A stretch of 64,000 bases of DNA from Brevibacterium sp. JSBI002 (GTDB taxonomy: Bacteria; Actinomycetota; Actinomycetes; Actinomycetales; Brevibacteriaceae). Each line of letters opens with the position of its first letter. The stretch's first letter is position 1. The DNA is taken from contig NZ_CP110341.1 of NCBI RefSeq assembly GCF_026013965.1, forward strand, positions 3,677,679 through 3,741,678, written 5' to 3'. Below the pieces are notes generated by a model. The model had not been told where the DNA came from. It worked only from the letters and a program-made list of their open reading frames with translations, and searched no databases. Positions 42,995 to 51,806 of this stretch are shown here, one piece after another. Made by a program: the position numbers and the translations under genes.

Positions 42995-44470
42995 TCACTG
43001 TCCGTGGGACTCCCACCAGGAGCGCAGCTCCGCCTCGGCGCGTTCGGGTCCGAGCGGTCCGTGCTCCATCCTCAGCTCGAGCAGATGCTTGTACGCCTTG
43101 CCCACCAGCGGTGATGGTTCGATATCGAGGATCGCCATGATCTGCTTGCCGTCGAGGTCCGGACGGATCGAATCGAGCTCCTCCTGTTTCGCCAGGGCCT
43201 CGATGCGCTCTTCCAGGTCGTCATAGGCGAACGCGAGCCGATCGGCCTTCCGCTTGTTCCGGGTGGTCACGTCCGCGCGGGTGAGGATGTGCAGCCGCGA
43301 GAGCAGCCGTCCCGCGTCGGTGACATAGCGGCGCACCGCCGAATCCGTCCACCCGGCATCGCCGTAGCCGTAGAAGCGCAGATGCAGTTCGACGAGGCGG
43401 CCGACCGCCTTCGTCGTGTCCTTGTCGAAGCGCAGCGCCTTCATCCGCTTGGCCGTGAGCTTCGCACCGACCGCATCGTGATGGTAGAACGTCACGGCAC
43501 CGCCGGGCTGGAAGCGCCGAGTGGCGGGCTTGCCCACATCGTGCATGAGCGCGGCGAAACGCACGACGAAGTCCGGCACGCGGAGGCGCTGTGGATCGTC
43601 GTCGGCCATTCCGGCCTCCTCTTGAGCAGCGGCATACCGGCTCTCGAGTTCGACGGCCTGACGCAGCACGGTCAGCGAATGCTGGTAGACGTCCTTGTGC
43701 CGATGATGCTCATCGGTCTCGAGCTGCAGTCCGGACACCTCGGGGAGGACATGGTCGGCGATTCCGGTGCGCACGAGCAGGTCGATTCCGGCGACCGGAT
43801 CGATGCCGGTGATGAGCTTGACGAGTTCGACCTGGACGCGTTCGGCGGAGATGATCTCGATCCGATCGGCCATCGCCGTCATCGCCTCTTCCACCTCAGG
43901 CACGGGGTCGAGCCCGAGCTGAGAGGTGAACCGGGCCGCGCGCATCATCCGCAGCGGATCATCGGAGAACGAGTCCGCGGCGGCCCCGGGGGTGCGGATG
44001 CGACCGGCGATGAGGTCATCGAATCCCCGATGCGGGTCGACGAAGGTCTTCGAGGGCAGCCGGATCGCCATCGCCCCGATCGTGAAGTCGCGGCGGACGA
44101 GGTCGGCGTCGAGGTCCGTTCCGAAGGCGACAACAGGTTTGCGCGAGTCCTCTTCATAGGCTTCGGCACGGTAGGTCGTGATCTCGATCTGGACGCCGGA
44201 CTTCACGGCTCCGATGGTGCCGAATTCGCGTCCGATGTCCCAGTGCGTGTCGACCCAGTCAGAGATCAGCCCGAGGATGTCGTCGGGGTGGGCGTCGGTG
44301 GTGAAGTCGAGGTCGGGCATGGGGCGACCGAGCAGCGCGTCACGGACGGAACCGCCGACGAGGGCGAGTTCGAAACCGGCTGAGGAGAACCTCTGACCCA
44401 GCGGGCCGAGGATGTGCTCGAGTTCGTCGAGCTTGTCGTGCAGTCGGTTGTGCGCGGTCTGCGGATCCAC
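42995..44470 (-). CDS. cca: CCA tRNA nucleotidyltransferase
   Basis: A 491-residue class II CCA-adding enzyme. The nucleotidyltransferase head begins ELALVGGSVRDALLGRPMPD with catalytic Asps in DLDFTTDAHPDD, then RRDFTIGAMAI and HRGFDDLIAGRIRTPG. A C-terminal HD domain (HDVGKPATRRF, with H and D ligands) occurs in many actinobacterial versions and may give phosphatase activity. It adds the CCA end to tRNA. The GTG at 44470 is supported by AAGGAG; the frame upstream to 44620 has no start signal. It is divergent from the NUDIX gene. Confidence 0.93.
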   Translation of the reverse strand: MDPQTAHNRLHDKLDELEHILGPLGQRFSSAGFELALVGGSVRDALLGRPMPDLDFTTDAHPDDILGLISDWVDTHWDIGREFGTIGAVKSGVQIEITTYRAEAYEEDSRKPVVAFGTDLDADLVRRDFTIGAMAIRLPSKTFVDPHRGFDDLIAGRIRTPGAAADSFSDDPLRMMRAARFTSQLGLDPVPEVEEAMTAMADRIEIISAERVQVELVKLITGIDPVAGIDLLVRTGIADHVLPEVSGLQLETDEHHRHKDVYQHSLTVLRQAVELESRYAAAQEEAGMADDDPQRLRVPDFVVRFAALMHDVGKPATRRFQPGGAVTFYHHDAVGAKLTAKRMKALRFDKDTTKAVGRLVELHLRFYGYGDAGWTDSAVRRYVTDAGRLLSRLHILTRADVTTRNKRKADRLAFAYDDLEERIEALAKQEELDSIRPDLDGKQIMAILDIEPSPLVGKAYKHLLELRMEHGPLGPERAEAELRSWWESHGQ

Positions 44471-44598
44471 CGAGCTCCTTCGGTTCTTCAGATTTCTGCT
44501 CTTGCCCGTGGGAACTCGCCTCCCGCGGCCAGGCGCGAGTTCCGGTCCCCATAAGACTACCGGGAGCCGATGACACGAAACTTCCAAGCTTCGCCTAC

Positions 44599-44604
44599 TA
44601 AGGT
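44599..44604 (+). promoter_or_regulatory. -10 element of the NUDIX operon
   Basis: TAAGGT lies exactly six bases before the ATG at 44611. The spacer is AGGAGA, so this start also has a ribosome-site-like sequence. Confidence 0.4.
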
Positions 44605-44610
44605 AGGAGA

Positions 44611-45099
44611 ATGACCACACCGATGCCCAAGCCGGGACCCCGCACGTCCCGCCGCACCACAGTGGAGGAGATCTCCGCCGGTGGCATCGTTGTCGACTTC
44701 TCTCATCCGAAGCTGGCCGTGGCCGTCATCGCGCGCATCAATCGCGCCGGCCGGATCGAATGGTGCCTTCCCAAGGGACATCTCGAGGGAACTGAGACTC
44801 CCGCCGAGGCGGCCCGCCGTGAGGTCGAAGAGGAGACCGGGATCGCGGGGCAGATCATCTGTCCCCTGGGAACCGTCGACTACTGGTTCACCGTGACCGG
44901 AATCCGGATCCACAAACTCGTCCACCATTTCCTGCTGCGTGCACAGTCGGGGACTCTGACCGTGGATAATGATCCTGACCAAGAAGCGATCGATGCGGCG
45001 TGGGTGCCCTTCAATGACCTGCGTTCGCGACTCTCGTTCGCCAATGAGCGCCGAATCGTCGCCGCCGCCCGACCGATGGTGTCCCGACTGGAGCAGTGA
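44611..45099 (+). CDS. NUDIX hydrolase
   Basis: A 162-residue NUDIX enzyme with the box GHLEGTETPAEAARREVEEE followed by TGI, which supplies the Mg2+-binding Glu residues (REVEEET). It cleaves a nucleoside diphosphate linked to X; the substrate cannot be predicted, though actinobacterial cousins near cca have been linked to 8-oxo-nucleotide or dinucleoside polyphosphate removal. It opens the operon NUDIX-DUF6049-murJ-pseudokinase; its stop overlaps the next GTG as GTGA. The divergent cca gene faces it. Confidence 0.9.
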   Translation: MTTPMPKPGPRTSRRTTVEEISAGGIVVDFSHPKLAVAVIARINRAGRIEWCLPKGHLEGTETPAEAARREVEEETGIAGQIICPLGTVDYWFTVTGIRIHKLVHHFLLRAQSGTLTVDNDPDQEAIDAAWVPFNDLRSRLSFANERRIVAAARPMVSRLEQ

Positions 45100-47402
45100 A
45101 ACCCATTCCCATCCGCCGACTGCGATTCCTCACCGCCCTGCTGAGCACGCTCCTGCTGCTCGCAGGGCCGGTTTTCGCATACCCACTGCTCGATGCCGCC
45201 CCGGCCGCTGCCAGCACCGATGCGAAGACCGACGCGGACACCGATGCGAAGAAGGACGAGGTCTCGATCACCCTCGACGAGGTGACTCCCTGGGTCGATG
45301 ACAATGGCACGCTGACCGTGCGGGGAACGATCTCGAACACGACGAAGAAGGCGGTCGAGAAGCCGAGCCTGAGTCTGCAGATGTCGACTCGCAAGCTCGA
45401 TTCCGAATCCCGCCTGACTTCCTGGAAGCAGGGACAGGCACGGCACCGCACCGTCGCCGATCTCGAACATGACGGAACCGAAGCGAGGAAGAAGGCGAAG
45501 AAGGACAAGGACGCCGATGACTCCTCGGAGAGCACTCTCGACACCTCGTTCGACGACACCATCGATCCCGGCGCCACCGCAGAGTTCACTTTCCGTGTGC
45601 CCGCCGATGACCTCGACCTGAGCACGTCCTCACCCGTGAGCACATGGGGGCCACGGGGGCTGGCGGTCCAACTCGGCGACGACACCGGTCTGCGAGCCTC
45701 TGCCCTCGGCTTCACCACGTGGTACCCGGATCCGGAGTTCGATCAGACGAAGATCAGCCTGCTCGCTCCCGTCACCCTGCCCGGCCATTCCGAGGGCGGA
45801 CTCATCCCTTCCGACCGGCTCGATGCGGCCATCGCCGAAGGCGGTTCGCTCGACACGATCGCGAAGCTGCTGGAACACAAAGAGCTCGCTCTGGCGATCG
45901 ACCCGCGAATCATCGCTTCCTTCGAAGCCGCGATTGCCGAACCGCCTCCCGCCGACGCACCGGAGGAGACCGAAGAGCCCGACGGGGAGAACGGTGAGGA
46001 GACCCAGTCACCACCGGTCGGGGCACCGGAGAACGATGACTCCGATTCCAGCGGCGCCGACCTCGAAGCCGCGGAGAAGCAGCGCAAGCGCCTCGATTCC
46101 TGGTATCAGGACTTCGTGGAGGCTGCACAGAAGCACACGGTCGTCGCTCTGCCCTATGGCGATCCCGATCTCAGTGCCCTGCGCGGGACGAAGATCGACC
46201 GACTGAGTTCCTTCGCTCAGAAACAGCGCGAGATCGTGGGGGACGTCTTCCCTGATGCCCGCACGGACATCGCTTGGCCGGTTGCCGGAAGTGCGACGAA
46301 GAACGGGCTGCGAGCGCTGAAGAAGTCCGGCAATTCCACCGCGATCATCAGCGATGGTCAGCAGCCCTCGATCACCGGCATCCACGATGATGCGCATTCG
46401 CAGACGACGATCACCGATGACGGGGAGTCGACGATCGACACTCTCATCTCCGATACGAAGCTCACGGACATGAGCGCCGAGGCGATCGCCGAGGACAACC
46501 CGGCCGGGGCACTGTCCGAGCTCGTCGCGGAGTCTGCGGTGATCCAATCCGAGGCTCCCTACCGCACCCGCAGCCTGTTCGTTCCGCTCCCACGCGCGGC
46601 CGCCTCGGCGAATTGGGAACAGACCGTCGAGGAGCTGAGCTCGGCACCGTGGATCGCTCCCACCGGGGTCGACAAGATCCTCGATTCCAGTACCGAGGCT
46701 CGCGGACTGCTGCGCACGGATTCCGACGCTCCGCACATCCGGAAGAGGGCCGTGAAGTCGCTGGCCGAGACCCGGGCGAACCAAGAGGACTTCAACAGCG
46801 TCTTCAGTGACCGTGACAGTGCCGATATCCGCCTTGACCGCGAACTCCTCACCTGCACCTCGGCGGCGTGGACCCTGGGCCGGAACGCGAACATCTGCGC
46901 CGGTCAGGCCCGCGAGCAGAGCGAGAACCTTATGGACAGCCTGCACCTGCGCAAGGGTTCGTCCGTCCTCCTCGTCACCGGCGAGAAGACGACGATTCCG
47001 GTCACGATCGTCAATGAGTCCCCCGCCGAGGCGACCCTGCGGATCCGAATGAAGCCGAACACTCCGCAGCTGCGGGCCCAGGAGACGGAGACCGTGAAGG
47101 TGCCTGCCGCGGAGACGATGCGTGTGGACGTGCCCGTCGAGGGCCTCGCCAACGCCGATGTGCCGACGACGATCGAGATGGTCACCGCCGACGAGGTGGT
47201 CCTGCCCAAGCAGGAATCACTCATGGTGCGGGTCCGCGCCGATTGGGAGAACATCGGCACCGCTGTGATCGGATTGGCACTGGCCGTGGTGTTCGTCATC
47301 GGCCTGATCAAAACCATTTCCCGCGGGCGACCGAAGATCCCCGAACAGCAGCTGGCCGATGCGATGGCCCGCGCCAAGACCGACGACCCCGAAAAGAGGT
47401 AG
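45096..47402 (+). CDS. DUF6049 exported membrane protein
   Basis: A 768-residue protein with an N-terminal signal (LTALLSTLLLLAGPVFAYPL), a long extracytoplasmic region of beta-sandwich and alpha/beta parts, and a C-terminal membrane helix (TAVIGLALAVVFVIGLIKTI) with a short basic cytosolic end. It matches DUF6049 by layout and position. These proteins lie before murJ in many actinobacteria and may assist cell-wall lipid II flipping or an exported glycan process; the function is not known. GTG start, coupled to the NUDIX gene as GTGA; only three bases separate its stop from murJ. Confidence 0.8.
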   Translation: MKPIPIRRLRFLTALLSTLLLLAGPVFAYPLLDAAPAAASTDAKTDADTDAKKDEVSITLDEVTPWVDDNGTLTVRGTISNTTKKAVEKPSLSLQMSTRKLDSESRLTSWKQGQARHRTVADLEHDGTEARKKAKKDKDADDSSESTLDTSFDDTIDPGATAEFTFRVPADDLDLSTSSPVSTWGPRGLAVQLGDDTGLRASALGFTTWYPDPEFDQTKISLLAPVTLPGHSEGGLIPSDRLDAAIAEGGSLDTIAKLLEHKELALAIDPRIIASFEAAIAEPPPADAPEETEEPDGENGEETQSPPVGAPENDDSDSSGADLEAAEKQRKRLDSWYQDFVEAAQKHTVVALPYGDPDLSALRGTKIDRLSSFAQKQREIVGDVFPDARTDIAWPVAGSATKNGLRALKKSGNSTAIISDGQQPSITGIHDDAHSQTTITDDGESTIDTLISDTKLTDMSAEAIAEDNPAGALSELVAESAVIQSEAPYRTRSLFVPLPRAAASANWEQTVEELSSAPWIAPTGVDKILDSSTEARGLLRTDSDAPHIRKRAVKSLAETRANQEDFNSVFSDRDSADIRLDRELLTCTSAAWTLGRNANICAGQAREQSENLMDSLHLRKGSSVLLVTGEKTTIPVTIVNESPAEATLRIRMKPNTPQLRAQETETVKVPAAETMRVDVPVEGLANADVPTTIEMVTADEVVLPKQESLMVRVRADWENIGTAVIGLALAVVFVIGLIKTISRGRPKIPEQQLADAMARAKTDDPEKR

Positions 47403-47405
47403 AGC

Positions 47406-49025
47406 GTGTCCAGCTTCTCATCCCTGGCCCGGTCCTCGGCGATAATGACCGCCGGCACCATGACCTCGCGTGTGCTCGGCTTCGTCAAAGCCTCGATGCT
47501 GGCCACCGCGATCGGCGTCACCGCAGTTCAGGCCGATGCCTTCGACATTGCGAACAAGGTGCCGAACACGCTCTACATGCTGCTGGCAGGCGGCGTGGTC
47601 AATGCTGTGCTCGTCCCGCAGATCGTGCGTGCCTCCAAACGAGAGGACGGCGGTACCGACTTCACGAATCGGCTGCTGACGCTGTCTTTCCTGCTCCTCG
47701 CGGGCGTGAGCATCATCGCCACCGCCGCGGCTCCGCTGCTGGTCTGGCTCTACTCGTCGGGGTGGAGCGATGAGCAGATGGCGCTGGCCACCGCCTTCGC
47801 ATTCTGGTGTCTGCCGCAGCTGTTCTTCTACGGTCTCTATACGCTGCTCGGCCAAGTGCTCAATGCGAAATCGTCGTTCGGCCCCTATATGTGGGCACCC
47901 GTGCTCAACAACGTCGTCGCGATCGCCGGTCTCGCCGCTTTCATCCTCATCTTCGGCACGAACAACGCCTCACCGCACGATCTCGACACCTGGTCCCCGG
48001 ACAAGATCGCCCTCATCGCGGGCACGGCCACCCTCGGCGTCGCGGCACAGGCCCTCATCCTCATCTGGCCGCTCAAGCGGATCGGCTTCAAGTACAAGCC
48101 GACCTTCGGGTTCCGCGGGGTCGGTCTCGGCACGGCCGGAAAGGTCGCGTTCTGGACGTTCTCGGCCATGCTCATCGGTCAGATCGGCTTCCTCGTCATC
48201 TCCCGCGTCGCCTCGGGGGCGTCGATCCCCGGCGACGGAAACGCCTCGAACGCCGCATATACGACCGCCTACCTCGTCTTCATGCTCCCGCATTCCCTCA
48301 TCGCGGTCTCTCTGGCCACGGCTCTGTTCACCTCCCTGGCCAAGGACGCAGCGAACAATGACACCGAGGCCGTCGTCGGCGACTTCTCGATGGGCGTGCG
48401 GATGGTCGGCTTCGTCAACTCCTTCGCCGCCGTGGCCTTCATCGTCCTCGCCACCCCCGTCGCAATGATCATCGCCGGTGAGGGACGGGAGCAGGCCACG
48501 GCCATCGGACTGGTCATCATCACGATGGTCTTCGGGCTCATTCCCTTCAGCGCGAACTACCTCGCGCAGCGGGTCTTCTACGCCTACGAGGACGCGAAGA
48601 CTCCGTTCCTCATCCAGCTGCCGCAGATCATCTTCCAGTCCCTGGCGGTGATCTCGGCGACGATCTTCCCCAAGTCGGTGACGGTGGCGATCATCGGCCT
48701 CGTCATGAGCCTCGGGTACCTCATGGCGATGATCATCTCGTTCGCGGTGCTGAAGAAGCGCCTCGGCGCCATCGATCTGCGGGAGATCCTCACTTCGCAT
48801 CTCAAGTTCCTCCTCGCAGCGATCGTCGCCGGAGGAGCAGGGTTCGGTCTGCTCTACTTCTTCCCGGACTTCGCCTTGGCAGGACGGTGGCAGGCGTTCA
48901 TCACCACGGCCGTCGTCGGCACCGTGATGCTCCTGTTCTTCATCGGAGCTTGTTATTTGCTCAGAGTCAGAGAGTTGCATTCGATTATTGGCGTGGTAGC
49001 TGGAAAACTAAGGAAAACAGCCTGA
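47406..49025 (+). CDS. murJ: Lipid II flippase MurJ
   Basis: A 539-residue MOP-superfamily lipid II flippase with about 14 membrane helices. Recognisable blocks include RVLGFVKASMLATAIG near the start, VPNTLYMLLAGGVVNAVLVP, LPHSLIAVSLATALFTSLA and YFYAYEDAKTPF-like FYAYEDAKTPFLIQ. It moves lipid-linked peptidoglycan precursors outward. The start is GTG 47406, three bases after the DUF6049 stop. The mycobacterial enzyme carries a fused pseudokinase; here the corresponding protein is encoded next door. Length is that of the membrane part only. Confidence 0.95.
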   Translation: MSSFSSLARSSAIMTAGTMTSRVLGFVKASMLATAIGVTAVQADAFDIANKVPNTLYMLLAGGVVNAVLVPQIVRASKREDGGTDFTNRLLTLSFLLLAGVSIIATAAAPLLVWLYSSGWSDEQMALATAFAFWCLPQLFFYGLYTLLGQVLNAKSSFGPYMWAPVLNNVVAIAGLAAFILIFGTNNASPHDLDTWSPDKIALIAGTATLGVAAQALILIWPLKRIGFKYKPTFGFRGVGLGTAGKVAFWTFSAMLIGQIGFLVISRVASGASIPGDGNASNAAYTTAYLVFMLPHSLIAVSLATALFTSLAKDAANNDTEAVVGDFSMGVRMVGFVNSFAAVAFIVLATPVAMIIAGEGREQATAIGLVIITMVFGLIPFSANYLAQRVFYAYEDAKTPFLIQLPQIIFQSLAVISATIFPKSVTVAIIGLVMSLGYLMAMIISFAVLKKRLGAIDLREILTSHLKFLLAAIVAGGAGFGLLYFFPDFALAGRWQAFITTAVVGTVMLLFFIGACYLLRVRELHSIIGVVAGKLRKTA

Positions 49026-49047
49026 GCCCCGTCAATCCCCACCGGAG

Positions 49048-51657
49048 GTGGTCGCCCTGATCGATATCGAACCCGGCATGGTGGTGGCCGGCCGTTATGT
49101 CGTATCGACCGTCGATCGCCGATGGCTTCCCGAAAAGCCCGAGGTCGGTGCCGTCTGCACCGGACTCGATGCGATCCTTGACGAACCCGTGCTCATCCTC
49201 GTCGCCGATGCCGATGGGTCCAACGACGTCCTCGAAGCCGCCCGCCGCGTATCGATCCTCGGCGACCCGCGAATCGCCCCGACGCTCGACGTCGGTCATT
49301 CCAACGGGCTGGACTACATCGTCATCAAGCGCATCGCGGTGACGCCATTCAACCAGATCCTGCCGCGTTCGCCGCTGCCCGTCGATGCCGCGTGCGCGCT
49401 CATCGGAGAGGTCGGATCGGCCCTCGTGACCTCGGCCAGGCGGGGCCTGTTCCATATGTTCCTGCGGCCGAGCGTGGTCGGTCTGACCTCGAAGGGTGCG
49501 GTGGTCATCGCGGGCATCGGCATCGATGCGGCACTGGCGCTGGACACCGGGCTCGTCGAGCAGAAGGACTACACTCCGACGAAGGCGTCACGGCGGGACG
49601 CCCTGGCTCTCGTTCAGCTCTTCTACACGGCTCTGACCGGGTTCTGGCCGGGTGAGGAGCCATTCGACGGCATTCCTCCTGCGGAGAAGGAGAATGCCCG
49701 AATCGCCCGGGCGCAGGCGCTCAACCCCGAAGTCCCTGACAGACTCGATGATTTCGTCAGCGGAATCATCACGGGTTCGGATCCCGGCCCGGGTTCGGTC
49801 GCCGAAGTCCTCGGCTACATCGACTCCTGGGATCCCGAACTGCTGCGCTACGTCAATCGTGCTCCTGTCGCGGAGAACGAGCACCTGTTCGATCAGTCGC
49901 CGCGCAGCTTCGATGAAGCCACCAGCCTGCCCGCACCTCGTTCGAAGACCATCGGGCCCGGTCCTGACGGTTCGGCCAGCGCGAGTGAAGATCAGGTACA
50001 GGCCGCCCTCGTGCGTATCGGCATCACCCGTCCCGGCACTCGGGGGTTGGCTGCCGGAGTGGTCGGACACAGCACCGGCCGGTACGCCGACCGGATGCAG
50101 ATGCGCGAAGCTTCGAGCTTCCCGATCGCCAAGGAACAGCTCGACAGTGCCGCCCAGGACTGGGAGGAATGGCAGCCGGAGCAGACGTATTCGGAGTATT
50201 CGGAGTACGCAGAGCACGAATACGACGAGAACCTCACGACCCCGATCATGAGCCGGGACGACGATTCGGATCCCGATACTCAGGCACTCGAGATCGTCCC
50301 AGAGAACGATGACGAGGGTGATGAGAACGATACCCGCGTGATCATGGACGACGAGGATGAGGACGACGGGTCCTGGTTCCTCGGCGGTATGTTCGAAACC
50401 AACGAGCAGCAGCGGGAACATCAGCGACGCGAGTATGAACGCGAACGTCGGATCGCGAAGGCCAAGGAGGACGAGGCGCGCAGGCGGCTTGCCGCCTTCG
50501 AGGCGAGTTCGACCGCCCGTCAGCAGGAAGCCAATGCTGCCGCCCCGCCGAAGGAGATGCGCCGGCTGTCCCCGGACTCCGTTGACGATCGCAGTGCAGT
50601 CGACAACCGGAACACCGGTGGTGAGTCCCGCGCCGAGGCGGCTGAGGGCTCCGAGTCTGTGCGCCCTGCTGAGCGCAAGGCCGGGAAACCGCGCCAACAG
50701 CACAGCGATTCGACCGGTGCAGCCCAGGCTGGTTCTGTGAAGAACCGAAACAAGGCTGCCGGGACAGCAGGTGCCGCGGCAGCAGGCATTGCCGGTGCTG
50801 CCTCGGCGGCGGGCGCTGCCGCAGGGACCGGTGCCAATGCCCGAGCCGACAAGCCCGGTGCCGGCGGCTCTGCCGGGGCAGGCAACGGTGCAGCGAAGTC
50901 CTCCGGTGCAGCGAAGTCCTCCGGTTCAGCGGCTTCGAGCTCCGCACCCGCAGCTGCCTCGGCCACGGCAGGGGGTACCGGCGCTGGTGGCAGCGCGGCT
51001 TCCGGCGGTGCACGCAGCGGTTCGGGTGGAACAGGTCCCGACGAGCGTGATCCAGCTGCCACTCGGAAACCCTTCCTGTGGCTGGTTCTCGGCCTCGCGG
51101 TCGTTGCCGCAATCGTGCTCGGCATCGTCATCATCGGCTTCAACTCGGGAGACGAGGAGTCCACTCCGGTCTCTGAGACGTCCACAGCGAGCGAGCAGCC
51201 GACGAAGAAGGAAGAGAAGAAGACTCCGAAAGCCGATCCTCCGAAGATCAAGACGGTCGAATCCCTCGACCCCGAAGGCGACGGATCGGAACACGACAGT
51301 GAAACCGAGAACGTCATTCCCAAGACCGAAGGGTCATGGAATACCGACCGGTACAACTCGGCGAGCTTCGGCAATCTCAAATCCGGTGTCGGTCTGCTCT
51401 TCGAGTTCGAGGACGAGTCCACCATAAGCAAGGTGAAGGTGGCGTCGGGGAACTCCGGAGGCAAGTTCGAGATCCGTGACGGGGACGACCCCGAGGACGC
51501 GAAGGTCATCGGCGAAGGCGTCTTCGATGCCGACGGTGCCGTCACCGTGGAGTTCGATGAAGAGGTCAAGACGGACAAGCTCATCCTCTGGGTCACTGAA
51601 CTTCCGCAGACCGACGGCGGCTATAAGGCCACCATCAGTTCTGTGAAGTTCTTCTGA
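49048..51657 (+). CDS. MurJ-associated pseudokinase-like membrane protein
   Basis: An 869-residue protein. Residues 1-270 resemble a Ser/Thr kinase fold (GRYVVSTVDRRWLPEKPEVG, then YIVIKRIAVTPF and DALALVQLFYTALTG) but lack a clear catalytic HRD and DFG, so it is probably a pseudokinase. A disordered acidic then Ala/Gly/Ser-rich stretch follows (270-670), then a membrane helix (PFLWLVLGLAVVAAIVLGIV) and an extracytoplasmic discoidin-like domain (about 760-869). In mycobacteria such a module is fused to MurJ and recruits FhaA. The GTG at 49048 overlaps its own ribosome site; ATG 49078 is an alternative. Confidence 0.75.
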   Translation: MVALIDIEPGMVVAGRYVVSTVDRRWLPEKPEVGAVCTGLDAILDEPVLILVADADGSNDVLEAARRVSILGDPRIAPTLDVGHSNGLDYIVIKRIAVTPFNQILPRSPLPVDAACALIGEVGSALVTSARRGLFHMFLRPSVVGLTSKGAVVIAGIGIDAALALDTGLVEQKDYTPTKASRRDALALVQLFYTALTGFWPGEEPFDGIPPAEKENARIARAQALNPEVPDRLDDFVSGIITGSDPGPGSVAEVLGYIDSWDPELLRYVNRAPVAENEHLFDQSPRSFDEATSLPAPRSKTIGPGPDGSASASEDQVQAALVRIGITRPGTRGLAAGVVGHSTGRYADRMQMREASSFPIAKEQLDSAAQDWEEWQPEQTYSEYSEYAEHEYDENLTTPIMSRDDDSDPDTQALEIVPENDDEGDENDTRVIMDDEDEDDGSWFLGGMFETNEQQREHQRREYERERRIAKAKEDEARRRLAAFEASSTARQQEANAAAPPKEMRRLSPDSVDDRSAVDNRNTGGESRAEAAEGSESVRPAERKAGKPRQQHSDSTGAAQAGSVKNRNKAAGTAGAAAAGIAGAASAAGAAAGTGANARADKPGAGGSAGAGNGAAKSSGAAKSSGSAASSSAPAAASATAGGTGAGGSAASGGARSGSGGTGPDERDPAATRKPFLWLVLGLAVVAAIVLGIVIIGFNSGDEESTPVSETSTASEQPTKKEEKKTPKADPPKIKTVESLDPEGDGSEHDSETENVIPKTEGSWNTDRYNSASFGNLKSGVGLLFEFEDESTISKVKVASGNSGGKFEIRDGDDPEDAKVIGEGVFDADGAVTVEFDEEVKTDKLILWVTELPQTDGGYKATISSVKFF

Positions 51658-51705
51658 ACCGACCAGCAGTTCCTCGTACCCTGATGCCGGACAGGATGCG
51701 GGTGC

Positions 51706-51731
51706 GGAATAGTCCGCGGCACCGTACCGTT
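51706..51731 (+). promoter_or_regulatory. SigR-type (disulfide-stress) promoter of trxBA
   Basis: GGAAT at 51706-51710 and GTT at 51729-51731 are separated by exactly 18 bases, matching the SigR/SigH consensus GGAAT-N18-GTT. It lies about 75 bases before the trxB ATG, the known position in Streptomyces and mycobacteria. Confidence 0.75.
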
Positions 51732-51806
51732 ATAGATACGAACGTCATTTCGCGCGGCACTCCGCGGCGCGCTGAGCACAGCAGATAGAAGCAGGGAACT
51801 TTTCAC

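Noticed and set aside
1579..50641. The decamer as a KOPS- or Chi-like polar signal
   Set aside because: It is found 12 times on each strand, without orientation bias along the replichore.
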